Assembly (NCBI GenBank): GCA_022376515.1
Contig: WTXI01000349.1
Span: 1 to 35,819 of the forward strand
Source: Lactifluus volemus
Taxonomy: Eukaryota; Basidiomycota; Agaricomycetes; Russulales; Russulaceae
Direction of reading: 5' to 3'
DNA: 35,819 nucleotides
Shown: piece after piece, positions 11,663 to 21,450 of the stretch
Position numbering within the stretch: position 1 is the first letter of the stretch
Layout of the letters: each line of letters opens with the position of its first letter
Notes under the pieces: generated by a model
The model's database searches: none
Told to the model about the DNA's origin: nothing
What the model saw: only the letters and a program-made list of their open reading frames with translations
Program-made: the position numbers and the translations under genes

Positions 11663-12414
11663 ACGTGCTGAAAGCAGGAAGCTCTGCCTGTCGGTGAGTT
11701 CAAATAAAGTGGGTAAAAGGGATCGAGAGGCAAGAGGGGAAAAGAGGAGGAAAGAAAGGTGAGCGGCGGCAAGAAAAGAAGGACGCGTTAGGAGCCCGTT
11801 TTAAGACGAGATCGAAACAAACGAAATAGCGGTAGAGGTAGAATCAGACGAAAATTGAAGAGAGAAAAGCAAGAGAGACTTGAAGCAGACGAGATTTAGA
11901 GAACAAGTGGGGAGCGGCGTATTTTCTCCTGTACATTCCGAGACTATTTAAAGTACATCAGAGCTGGTAGTCTAAAATGGAAACGCGTCAACGGATAACC
12001 AAGTAAAGTAGCAAACTGAACGGGGGAGAAGAGAATGGTCGAGAATGTAAGTATAAGTCGTCAGAAATGATATGGGTGTGAAAGGAAGGGGGAGAGAGTA
12101 AGCACGAGAGACGAGAATTGCCAGACAGGGCGAACGATGGAAGGCGCGAGGCGTACTAGTACGAAAACGGGAGACACAAATACGAGACAACTCAGAACTT
12201 GAAAGAAACAAAGGGGAAACGCCGTGCGACGCGAGGCCGCAGAGGACGGGTCTATGGCCAAGGCGTAGTTGCATCGTGGCCAAGGCGTAGTTGCATCGTG
12301 GCCGAGGGCGATCATGGTAGATAAGACAGGGTCGCAGCGAGTCGGGGAATCTCAGAAATCAGACAGAACTTGGCGGGGACAAGGAGATCGAAGGGTTTCA
12401 AAAGGCAGCAGAGG
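11663..12414. promoter_or_regulatory. upstream region of the lectin gene
   Basis: This 752 bp interval separates the lectin gene start from the stop of the next upstream gene on the same strand, so it should contain the lectin promoter and the 3' end of that gene. It is purine-rich on the plus strand near 11700-11900, that is, pyrimidine-rich on the coding strand just upstream of the ATG, as is common in fungal promoters. I see no clear TATA box. Confidence 0.4.
12256..12305. repeat. 22-bp direct repeat, two copies and a partial
   Basis: GGCCAAGGCGTAGTTGCATC plus GT occurs at 12256-12277 and again without change at 12278-12299, followed by the start of a third copy (GGCCGA). Identical adjacent copies point to recent slippage. 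Confidence 0.85.
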
Positions 12415-14359
12415 TCAAGTCTTCAGTTTCTTTATCACCGGAGCGTCCCCGATAGCTGCGTGATCAAAGAAGTAGTGCATAACTTTGTTATCCAGGGACG
12501 CTTCTGGCCTCAATGCTGGCTTACGATGGAACGGTTGGAATGTAGTCGTATGTAGGACAGATATGTCAATCTAGTGAACACAAGATTCAGTTAGGGGAAA
12601 CCTTCAATCTTGACAACATACCATAGAGTATTTAGCTGTAAGTCTGATGGTATATTCTAACTCCGGAACCAGCCACAGATAGCCGGTGGCGGTGGCGGCG
12701 GTGGCGGTGGTGGCGGTGGTGGCGGGTCCCCATACGAGCTCCGGAGGCACGGTAACATTGTCTTCCTTACCATCTGGTCGGAGGACCTTCACTATGCCCG
12801 AGGTACCCAAAACTTCCGTTTTGAGTTCACCATTACAAACTTTCGGATCCAATGATAACTCCGATGCGCAGCTGTGGAAGGCCTTAATCGCAGACTCCGA
12901 CCTAGACATATTCATTTTTCAGCAGTGCTACAAGACCGAAAGAATTATCTTACCGAATCATGTTTGTGTTGGTTTCTTGAGTGCCGAACATCTTGGGGGG
13001 GCACGCTCGGTCGATAACGGATTTCAGAAGTGTTGAAACAACTCACGAGATTGGGTCTCACGTCCGGGTCATCATTCACGGCTCCTCCGAGTGCCCGGAG
13101 GGACGAAGCAGACCTATGAAGCCACTGCGATGCATCAGATAAGGATTTACGCCATTGCCCATTGAACAATGCCTACCTCTGCTACAGTGTCGTTCGAGTT
13201 GCTTTGGCTGAGTTTCCATCCAAGATCATTCAGCGCCCACTGGAAAACATCAGAAGATAATTCGAGTGTCGACGTTGAACATACTTTGTTCGCACTCAAT
13301 CCTCCCATTATCGCCAGAGGTTTCTTGCGGTCTAATCGCACCTGAGCTCCTCTCGTGCTTTTCTTGAAGGCTATGGAGGTGAATGTTTGCTGCTTGGGAA
13401 CAGGCGGATTAGGAAGTTTCTTCATGGTTTTGTCTGCCTCTTCAACTTTGTCTGGCGGAGGAAACGCATGGATCCAATCCGTCCGAGGTTCGCCGGCTTC
13501 CGCCGCTTCGATCTGCGCGTTCACGAGACGAATGAGGCCCTCAGGAGATATCAGAGTGCGAAAGTAGCCAAATGGGTTGACAGAGAAAGTGACTAGTGTC
13601 GAGGACTTGTCGGCGTCATCCTTGGACAAGGTCGATACATTGAAAGAATCTGGCCAAGTACGACTTTTTTTTTGCGCTTCGTGGAGCACGACCTCGAAAA
13701 GCTCACGCAATAAGGCTGCGTCGATCCAGTCAACAAGAGGGGAGAATACGATATCCACAGGAGGGGTGATGGGACCTTGATAGAAGCGAAAGTTGAAATC
13801 GCTGAGCCCAGACGTCGTGTATGCTTTGCTGAAGCCGTTCGCGGATCCGGCAATACGCTCCCAAATGTTGCTGTACTCATCGTAGACAAACTCCCGCAGG
13901 GTATAAGAGCGGCCGGCCTTGCTATAATTCTTCCATTGAGTAATGTTAAACTTTATAGAGGGGGGCAATATAGCTGTAATCTGTGAGAATACTTGATGGG
14001 GAGGGTCCCCAGGCTTCGGAAGGAGTTCTCCCCCATATCGTTGCCATAGCTTGCATTGGGCTTTGTCAAGTTTGAGGTCTTCGAGCCAGGTGGCTTTATT
14101 GGCTTTGAAGCCGTAGCGTGCTTCTAACTCCTCGGATTTGATAAACGTTTCGGCCTGAAATGCGATATAAGACACATGTAGGAAAAGCGAGGGTGGGTAT
14201 ACACACTAAATGTCCGAGCCAGACGAAACGAGAGTCTTTAGTCTTGTCTGAGTCGAAATCCTTCGCGATCCAGGTTGCGATCTTCAAAGGTGTGGATGCG
14301 GTGATGGTCAAGAAATCGCCAGAGAGTTCGAATCCAGGGAATTCCGAGTCTGTAGCCAT
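12415..14359 (-). CDS. 545-aa protein of unknown family
   Basis: Seven exons keep one frame: 14359-14207, 14154-13285, 13239-13177, 13124-13047, 12991-12954, 12901-12622, 12570-12415 (TGA). The start MATDSEFPGFELSG follows no earlier in-frame ATG in the exon. There is no signal peptide and no membrane segment. The centre has aromatic-rich stretches (FNFRFYQGP, DWIDAALLREL) followed by a Lys/Pro-rich linker near residue 270. A Thr/Ala repeat from a GGTGGC microsatellite lies near residue 430. The second intron (13284-13240) is 45 nt, a multiple of three and free of stops, so reading through it would only add 15 residues. I recognise no domain. It is transcribed toward the lectin gene 752 bp away, so a shared role is possible but not shown. 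Confidence 0.78.
12681..12728. repeat. GGTGGC-type microsatellite inside coding exon
   Basis: Interrupted GGTGGC/GGTGGT/GGCGGT repeats lie in exon 6 of the 545-aa gene and encode alternating Thr and Ala on the minus strand. Length changes in threes would alter the protein without shifting the frame. Confidence 0.8.
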
Positions 14360-15884
14360 CGTGAGATGGGAAGCGACTTTGGGGTCGAATATTGAGGATC
14401 TGGCGGTGAATTATAATAAAGTTATATAACCTGGAGCGGGAGCGCCGCGCCATATGACTGCTCCTGCCCATCATTAAGAGGCTTGGGCCGACACGAGGTG
14501 GATGTGATGAATTCGAGGGCACATACACGGAATCCAATTTGGCATTACGCATCTTTCTGTTGAGCGTATACACATACCACATTAGTCTAGCGTAAACAAT
14601 AACATATCCACTTACCCTCATTCGTAAACATCTATCTCCAATCTGCTCCACTTTCCGCTCGCATATCTCCGACTTTTTCCCACCCTATCTGCTTGCTCGA
14701 CCGCGCCCACTCGCTGCCGGAAAACGCGAGCAGCCACCCATTCGAGGAGACAGAGCACCAGACTGATGCACTCAGGAGCTCGAGCCAGCGAGCACGCTTG
14801 CCCGGAGGCCCTCTGCCCCCGCTCCCCCTGCCGCTATCGGATCCCAGCCGCAGGCCTCGTGCAGAGATGACCCCAGATTAGTCCTATTTGTGTTTAAACA
14901 GTTCTTTCCCCAAGACCGACGGAGCCCATGGCTATCTTGATTCGTATTTCCGTGCCAGTAGATTGGTCTGATCACACCGGTGCGGTGTGAGAAGCCAGGA
15001 AGCCTCAAGGCAATTGGGTTCTTCTATGCTCGACGTTTCTTTGGTTCCGACAGGGTGAATGGGTACTGGTCCCGGTCGGAAAAACTTCGATTACCATATC
15101 AGTACTTGCGACACCTGACGAAGTCCTGATGTGGCTGACAAATTTCTGATGGATCTGATGGAACTGGTCATATTTTCATAATAACCCATAAAATCGATAA
15201 AGCATGTCAGCTAGAGGTAGCAGAAATTGCCCAACTAGTGTATCAGTGGTTGTGAAAGCTGAAGCGGTTATGATGGAAGTCATTGTGCTGATCAGGGGCT
15301 TATCATGTCTTTGCAGGCGGGGATATCAGCCCATGTAATTGCACAGTCACAACTCTCAGCTATGTCTTGGCATGTTGCCTCCGTTTCCCACCTCCATTGG
15401 TCATCATTCCCAGCTCTTGATTCTCCACAAGATTACATGTCATGTTAGATGGACGCAAGTACAAGCATATGAAAGGGCAATAAGCATCTCCACAATCACA
15501 CATGTCAGTTGCCCATTGGTAGCGAACCCCTGACCACACATTTTTCGACAAAGTTGATGATCTGCATCAGTCACACACCCCAGCGGTGTCGTGTGGAAGG
15601 AGGAGCACACAAGGCAGTGGAGAGTCGTGTGCGGCGATTCGCGCAATGCAGAGGACGATGAGATGCGATGGAGTTCCGATGTGCGCATGCGAGCGTCGGG
15701 CGATCAGCGTTCCCACGTCGCGTCGAGGATGGGGAGGCAACCAGGGCAGGTAGATGCGGGAGCGGGCGGAGAGTGACATGACCGCCCTGAGAGCTGATTC
15801 GGGTCCGTGCCCCGCGTGTCAATTCAATACATTGACCCTCGAGTTCTGAAGAGGGGAACACGTCCAGAGCATCTGTCGGTAAAT
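14360..15884. promoter_or_regulatory. 1.5 kb intergenic region upstream of the 545-aa gene
   Basis: The part next to 14359 should be the promoter of the 545-aa gene. The rest separates it from the gene relic that ends near 15885 on the same strand. Open frames are short and lack exon partners. I see no RNA gene or terminal repeats. Confidence 0.4.
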
Positions 15885-18200
15885 CTATATCGTTGCGAGC
15901 GGTCGTCTCGATGTGTTCTTGTCGGCTGCAAGGACGCGAAATCGCGGGAATGAGACACCTTGGCTTCTTGATTCATTATCAGCATCGAATGAGTGAGGGG
16001 ATCCGTCGGGGGACCCTTGATGAAAAATGTAAAGACATTCCTGGGAGTACCTCATTGATGCTGATGCGCAGGGTGATCGATAAGGATGGAAGGGGCAAGC
16101 TCGACTCGGATTGCGTGATAGAAGACGCCTAGTAGGTTCCCTGGTATCGTTGTCCGTCGTTGTGTAGAAAACGGACAATAAACCAGCCTCTGAGTCCGGT
16201 GTCGTCGGTCCGCTCTCGAAGGTGTATTCAGGAACGTTCTGAGGCGGTAACGGGGCGCGCAGACGAAGTCGAAGATATGGAGCTTTGTCTTGACGAAGTA
16301 TGCCCATTCACGAAATTAGGCACAATTGGGACTGTCGGCACCTCGAACGAAGCTTGCTTTTCAATGCACGGGTGTTCCACGCCATCTATGGCATGCCCCG
16401 TATATCCAGGGTCGCCAGTAACATCCCATCCATACTCCAGTCCTACATCCATACCGAGAAGGGTAGGAACGCCCGGATACAAGATACCCTCACGGGTCCC
16501 TTTGTAATCCAAGTGTACCAGCACGCCTTCTTTTCTAGCAGCCTTGTCGCGGACTCGCGGCCGCGTCCAAAGACTGTGCATAGCATCTCTCCACGCACAT
16601 CCGTTACCCCGACTCGCCGGCGGCCTTCGCGAATCCCAATTTGGATTTTCCGTACCGGAGCCGCCCAACGCACGCGAATGCGTTCGGTGCTAGGAAAGGT
16701 GCCTTGGATGCCGAAACCATCGGAGAAGCCGGGCGCACTTGCACAATCGCTACTTTCGTCGTCGGCGAAGTGTTGATACTGATAGGCAGAACGCAGGGAA
16801 TTTGTCAACCTTGAGACATGGGGGTCTGCCGTCATGTCCCATGCGGGGAAATCAGCGTCACCTTCACCGGAAGAAAGTGACTGGAAGGAAGCGGTAGACG
16901 ACTCTGGGGGAAATATGCGCAATATGTTCGATAGGCAGCGAGGTGTGGGTATGGAGAGCTTTGGAAACACAGGTGAATGAGGGCGGATAGTAGGACATTC
17001 GAACGAAACTTATGAGCCAAGGAGCACATTGAGGGCGAGTCAAGTAGGGCACCATTAGGCAGGTACCAGCCATGAAAAGATTCTTCTCACTGGTTGATAC
17101 CCTTAGCTTTGTTGGCAAAGGAGTAAAGTCCCCACCATCCTCTAACCTACTGCCGAGCTTGGATAGTGGGGGGAATTTTCTCGGAAATAACGAAACATGA
17201 TACCCGCTAACAAGAATACGACCTGTGTACTTCTCTACCGGAGGAGGGAGACCCACGTCGCTAGGTGATGGGGGTGAAGAAACGAAGCAAGAAGACATAT
17301 TAGATCGTTGGTTGTTAGATCGTTGGTTGAAGAGGAATGAGGAGAACTGGCAGGGAGACCCAAGGCACGAGCAGCGTTGTGAAGGAGGGGAGAGGCATCG
17401 GATGAGCTGTTGTAAGGGACGGAAGAAGAATCCAGGGGGTGCACTTCTTACTTGATGATCTTGACGCTTTCCACTGCAAAGAGCATCAGAGGTTTAGCCC
17501 AATAGGATATGATGCGGATATGAGCCTTCAAAGAGTGGGATCGCGCTTCCAGGGGTGATGCTATGGCATGGGAGAGCGAGCTTCACAGTAGATGAGCAGA
17601 CGAGATATAAGAGAAGGTATCATTCGAAGATGCGACACACCTTCATATACACCTTAATAGGTACGCCGTCAGTCTTCTTCGCATTTCCCTCAATTGCCAG
17701 GCGAGTAACGATATCGAGTCTTTGGCTTTGAGGGCCAACCGTGCTAGGGGTTGCTACTAGTACAGAGAGGGGAGAACTTTTAATTTGTTGATTTTGAGGC
17801 TCCCGTGGATGGCACTGGTGCCATGCAGGATCACTCTGCAAGGAAGGAAAAAGAGGCGATGGCACGCTCTATGAAACCACTGAAGAAATTGAGGACACTG
17901 CTGATGGTGGAATCGCTTAGCCTAGAGAGGTTCTCGGTTCTCGAAGTGTTCGCGGTGAGGAATGAGTCAAGGAGGAAGAAGACACACCATATACCGCTGA
18001 CAACGACGGGCATGGGCAGCAACAACCCAGAAAAGGTAGTGTCGTCTGGAGCATATCGAGTAGCTGTGGCTCTACGCCAGCAATCTCGACACCGTAGGTG
18101 CGTGAAAGTGTGGCGCGAAACGAGCCTCCCCGACATTGGTATGCCAACTTGAAGCATTGTGACTGTGCGCAGTGAAAAGGGTGAAGAGCACGATGCATTC
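15885..18200 (-). pseudogene. relic of a multi-exon gene of unknown family
   Basis: Coding-like blocks follow one another on the minus strand but change frame. Near 17830-17640: an SQRLDIVTRLAIEGN block ending KVYMK. Near 17265-17030: VEKYTGRILVSGYHVSL. Near 16935-16560: a Ser/Asp-rich part, then RIRVRWAAPVRKIQ. Near 16560-16230: LVHLDYKGTREGILYPG. Near 16260-15900: PLPPQNVPEYTFESGP, ending RFRVLAADK. Shifts that no intron explains occur near 16530 and near 16250, and the intron near 16990 joins exons out of phase. A TAA at 17450-17448 interrupts one frame unless GTAAGA there is a donor. A 15-bp tandem duplication lies near 17300-17330. A hydrophobic segment around 18010-18060 could be a membrane helix. 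The family is unknown to me. Confidence 0.55.
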
Positions 18201-18763
18201 CGAGGCTCTTAGAATCAAAGGTGAGTCGCTACATTCGAGAAAAGTGGTGATGTCTTCATCTACGAGTGGTGCGCTGGCACCGCACCACTCGCACGAAACT
18301 CAGACCGCCATCGGGTGAGGGCATGCAGCGTCACAGGTTGATTTATATTGAACAGGAGAAGGGCGGCATCCGCACCACAAGAAATGTAGTTGAGAGCGAG
18401 GAGAAGTATTCTTGGCCAGGGGTATTCTTTAGTAGTACAGGTCGAGTCGCATGAGTGGTGCGCAGCAGCGTACGAGGATACTACAAACAAAGGGGGGGAA
18501 CGACTTGGAGAGTCACAGACTCATCTGGAGTAGAACAACATTTTTAAGGTGAACTCGGTAAAAATAGTTGCACGGTAACCTGTCGAAAAGTGGCCAGAGA
18601 AACCATCCATTGCTGCAATCAGCTGCGAAGCCCAAGTTGAGAAGAAGGTCAGGCTTGGTAGGCCATCAGTAAAATCTGAAAAAAACTTAAACAGAAACAA
18701 GCTTCTTAATCTCAGCTTGATGCTTATTGGTTGCTAAGCACAAATAAGCAAACAACCTGGAAC
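18201..18763. other. intergenic region with a perfect inverted repeat
   Basis: It holds the inverted repeat at 18263-18291 and a third partial copy of its arm (GAGTGGTGCG) near 18450. Otherwise I see no gene. The right part should include the promoter of the AIFM3-like gene. Confidence 0.45.
18263..18291. repeat. perfect 11-bp inverted repeat
   Basis: CGAGTGGTGCG at 18263-18273 is matched by its exact complement at 18281-18291 with a 7-nt loop. The arm core recurs near 18450. It may be a protein-binding palindrome or a mobile-element end. Confidence 0.75.
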
Positions 18764-19489
18764 ATCGAACAAAATTTGACTTGCCTGATTTGGTAATCGA
18801 TCATCGAAGTCTGTTCCTGGAATCAGGCGATCTGATGTCATCTTTCCGACTCGTTATCAGTGCGAGAAGATCCTTGCCTGCCCTTAAACTCACACTCTCG
18901 ACAGTTGAAAAACGTGTGATGTCTACCGAAACAATCGCAGTCATCGATGAGGTTGATCTCAAAGATGGTCAAATGTACGTGTCTAGGCACATCGCACTAC
19001 TCGTCTGACTGTTGCACAGGAAGGAAGTCCCCTTTGGATCAGGCCGAGTTCTCCTGTCTCGTCTGGGTGACAAGGTCCATGCGACCAGTGCATTTTGCAC
19101 TCATTATGGCGCCCCACTCGTCAAAGGTGTCCTCACGGCAGATGGCAGGGTCGTCTGGTAAGAGCCTGATGCCACTCGTTATCGTGTGCCAACTACTAAA
19201 TCTCATGCGCAGCCCATGGCACGGGGGTACAGTATTCGTTTATCACAAACCACCATTTGGCTTACATTATTCTATAGCTTGCTTCAATGTGTGTACTGGT
19301 GATATTGGTCTGTTTTGTTCTCTTAATGAGACCCTCTTGCTTACACACTACCAGAGGACGCTCCCGCACCGGCAGCCATTCATTCCTTCAAAACCCATAA
19401 CACTGGTGGCAAGATTTATGTGACAGCTGACCCCGCGAATACCACGAAAGAAAGGTTTTCACGACCACCAATGCTACTTGCGTCTGGCA
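18764..19489 (+). repeat. duplicated segment, intact copy
   Basis: This is the counterpart of 2035-2729 and covers the upstream region and first five exons of the AIFM3-like gene. The two copies share intron positions and most bases; the copy at 2035 has lost several short blocks. Confidence 0.88.
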
Positions 19490-21221
19490 GTGAGATTGGT
19501 GGGGCTGGTGTCGTCATCGTTGGGGGTGGTTCTGGGGCATTCCACGCAACCGAGAGTCTGAGAGAGGAAAGTCGCATATGTTCTGGCTCGATTTGAATGC
19601 GTACCTGACGTTTTTATTAGCATGGGTACAAGGCGCCTATCACAATCCTCTCCCAAGAAACGCATGCGCCCATTGATAGGTGTGTCGCCAATATATTTAT
19701 CACCAGTGATGACGAGTAGCCTAACCCAACTACTAAGAACAAAACTGAGCAAGGCGCTTATCACTGATGCGTCCAAGCTCGAATGGCGCACGCCCGCTGA
19801 TCTCAAAATCAAATACGGTACTGCGCTCCGCATAGGCACGGTGGGTCTCCATCCATTCCCCTGCAGTCCGTATCAGTACAAGCTGGAATCAGAGCGTGAC
19901 ATCCGTGGACACTACTAGAAAATCGGTCACCCTTGAGAACGGCAAGGAAACAATCCCATACGACACTCTTATCCTCGCCAGCGGTGGTGTTCCTCGACGT
20001 CTCCCAATTGAAGGTGCAGACCTTGAGAACGTGTTCACGTTGCGAAATATCCAGGATGCGCAAAAAATTGACGCAGGTATCTACCTCCCCGCGTCTGAGG
20101 CGTGCTAGCTGACGTGTGCCGAAGCTTGCCAGGAAGGGAAGCATCTTGTTGTCATTGGGAGTTCCTTCATCAGTATGGAGCTTGTCGTGGCTGTCTCAAA
20201 GCGCAAGCTGGCCTCTATCCACGTCATTGGGATGGAGAATTATCCCTTTGAGAACGTCCTCGGTCGAGATATTGGTGCTGGCTTGAAGCAGTTCCATGAG
20301 TCCCAGGGTATTGTCTTCCACCCTTCTACGTCCGTCAAAGCGATTCGCAAGGAACAGAGTGACAGTGAGACCCTGACCAAAGTCGAACTCTCAACCGGAG
20401 AAACTCTTGTCGCCGATCTGGTCATAATGGGCGTCGGCGTACGACCTGCGACAGACTACCTCAAAGCGAGTGGGTGGGAACTGGAGAAAGACGGGAGTGT
20501 CAAGGTGGATGAACTGTTGCGAGTGCCAGGCCATACCGATGTGTATGCCATCGGCGACATTGCTACATATCCTCAACTTCCCTTGGGCACATATCGGCGT
20601 GTTGAACACTGGAACGTGCGCGCGTGCATTTTGCGAACCTTTTTGTCCAAATCGAGATGATCCTGGAATTTAGGTCGCGGGAAATATGGGTCGCGCTGTA
20701 GGCAAAACGATTGCGGGATCTCCACAACCATTCACGAAGGTCCCAATATTTTGGAGTGCGCGTGAGTCGTGGGTTCTGTGACAGTTGTAGTGAGGACTGA
20801 TCATGTGACTTGTAGAGGGCCAGCAATTGCGCTATTGCGGCATCGGTGTAGGTTATGATGATATCTATATCCAGGGAAACCCTGCAGAGCTGAAGTTCGT
20901 TGCGTACTACATACGGGAAGGGCAAGTATCAGCTGTTGCGAGGTGAGTACGGGATATATTCATTTGTGTGATGACTGCAACCCCGCCGCCAATTCTAACG
21001 GGTTTCTACAGCATGCAAAATGACCCAGTTATATCCAAAGCTTCTGAATTACTCAGATTAGGTTTGATGCCCTCCGCACACGCGATCAAGGCGGGACAGG
21101 TCAGTCAATGTACTCCATGGAATACAGCTAGAAGCGATGCTCACATATCCGGGCCGTAAATCTATAGAACTTGCTTGAGCTGGATATATCTTCAATTGCG
21201 GCGAACGTCCTCCCCAAGTGA
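18919..21221 (+). CDS. AIFM3-like Rieske/FAD oxidoreductase, 547 aa
   Basis: Exons: 18919-18974, 19020-19157, 19213-19226, 19278-19307, 19355-19566, 19621-19679, 19738-19840, 19893-20076, 20125-20615, 20674-20761, 20816-20942, 21012-21099, 21168-21221. An N-terminal Rieske domain has Cys45/His47 and Cys65/His68 (CTH and CPWH) for a [2Fe-2S] cluster. An FAD-binding GGGSGAF follows at about 136-142, an NAD-binding part (VVIGSSFISMELV) at about 270-283, and the FAD-closing VYAIGDIATYP near 404. The order matches apoptosis-inducing factor 3 and related ferredoxin-type reductases, which move electrons from NAD(P)H. All intron borders are canonical except the one after residue 150: the donor at 19567 reads GAAAGT where GTAAGT is expected. 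Unspliced, the frame stops within ten codons. An in-frame ATG-free extension upstream exists, but 18919 matches the family start. Either a GA-AG intron is used or the gene is newly broken. Confidence 0.85.
19567..19620 (+). other. intron with GA instead of GT donor
   Basis: The 54-nt intron of the AIFM3-like gene begins GAAAGT and ends TTATTAG. A single T-to-A change from GTAAGT explains it. No other GT in the area gives the correct phase into the following exon (HGYKAPITILSQE). Confidence 0.75.
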
Positions 21222-21450
21222 GCCAGCCAGTCAGGGCGAATTGTGAACTTGAAAGTAGCCCATATGATGATTGTGTATGAATTAAACTTGGCCTGTAACA
21301 GTAACAAGCTACTATGTGATGATGACATAAAGTGAAAGGCAATCACGTGGGCTGATCGAGAGCTTGGTGCCGCAGCGGTCGCAAATCCGTGTCCTACCTC
21401 ATCCGAGTCCTACCGTGATCTTGGGGTATTGTGATTGCAATCCACAAAAC

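Noticed and set aside
17448..17450. In-frame TAA taken as proof that the 15885-18200 gene is dead
   Set aside because: The TAA is part of GTAAGA, a good splice donor, so it is not proof by itself; the unexplained frame changes farther downstream carry the call.
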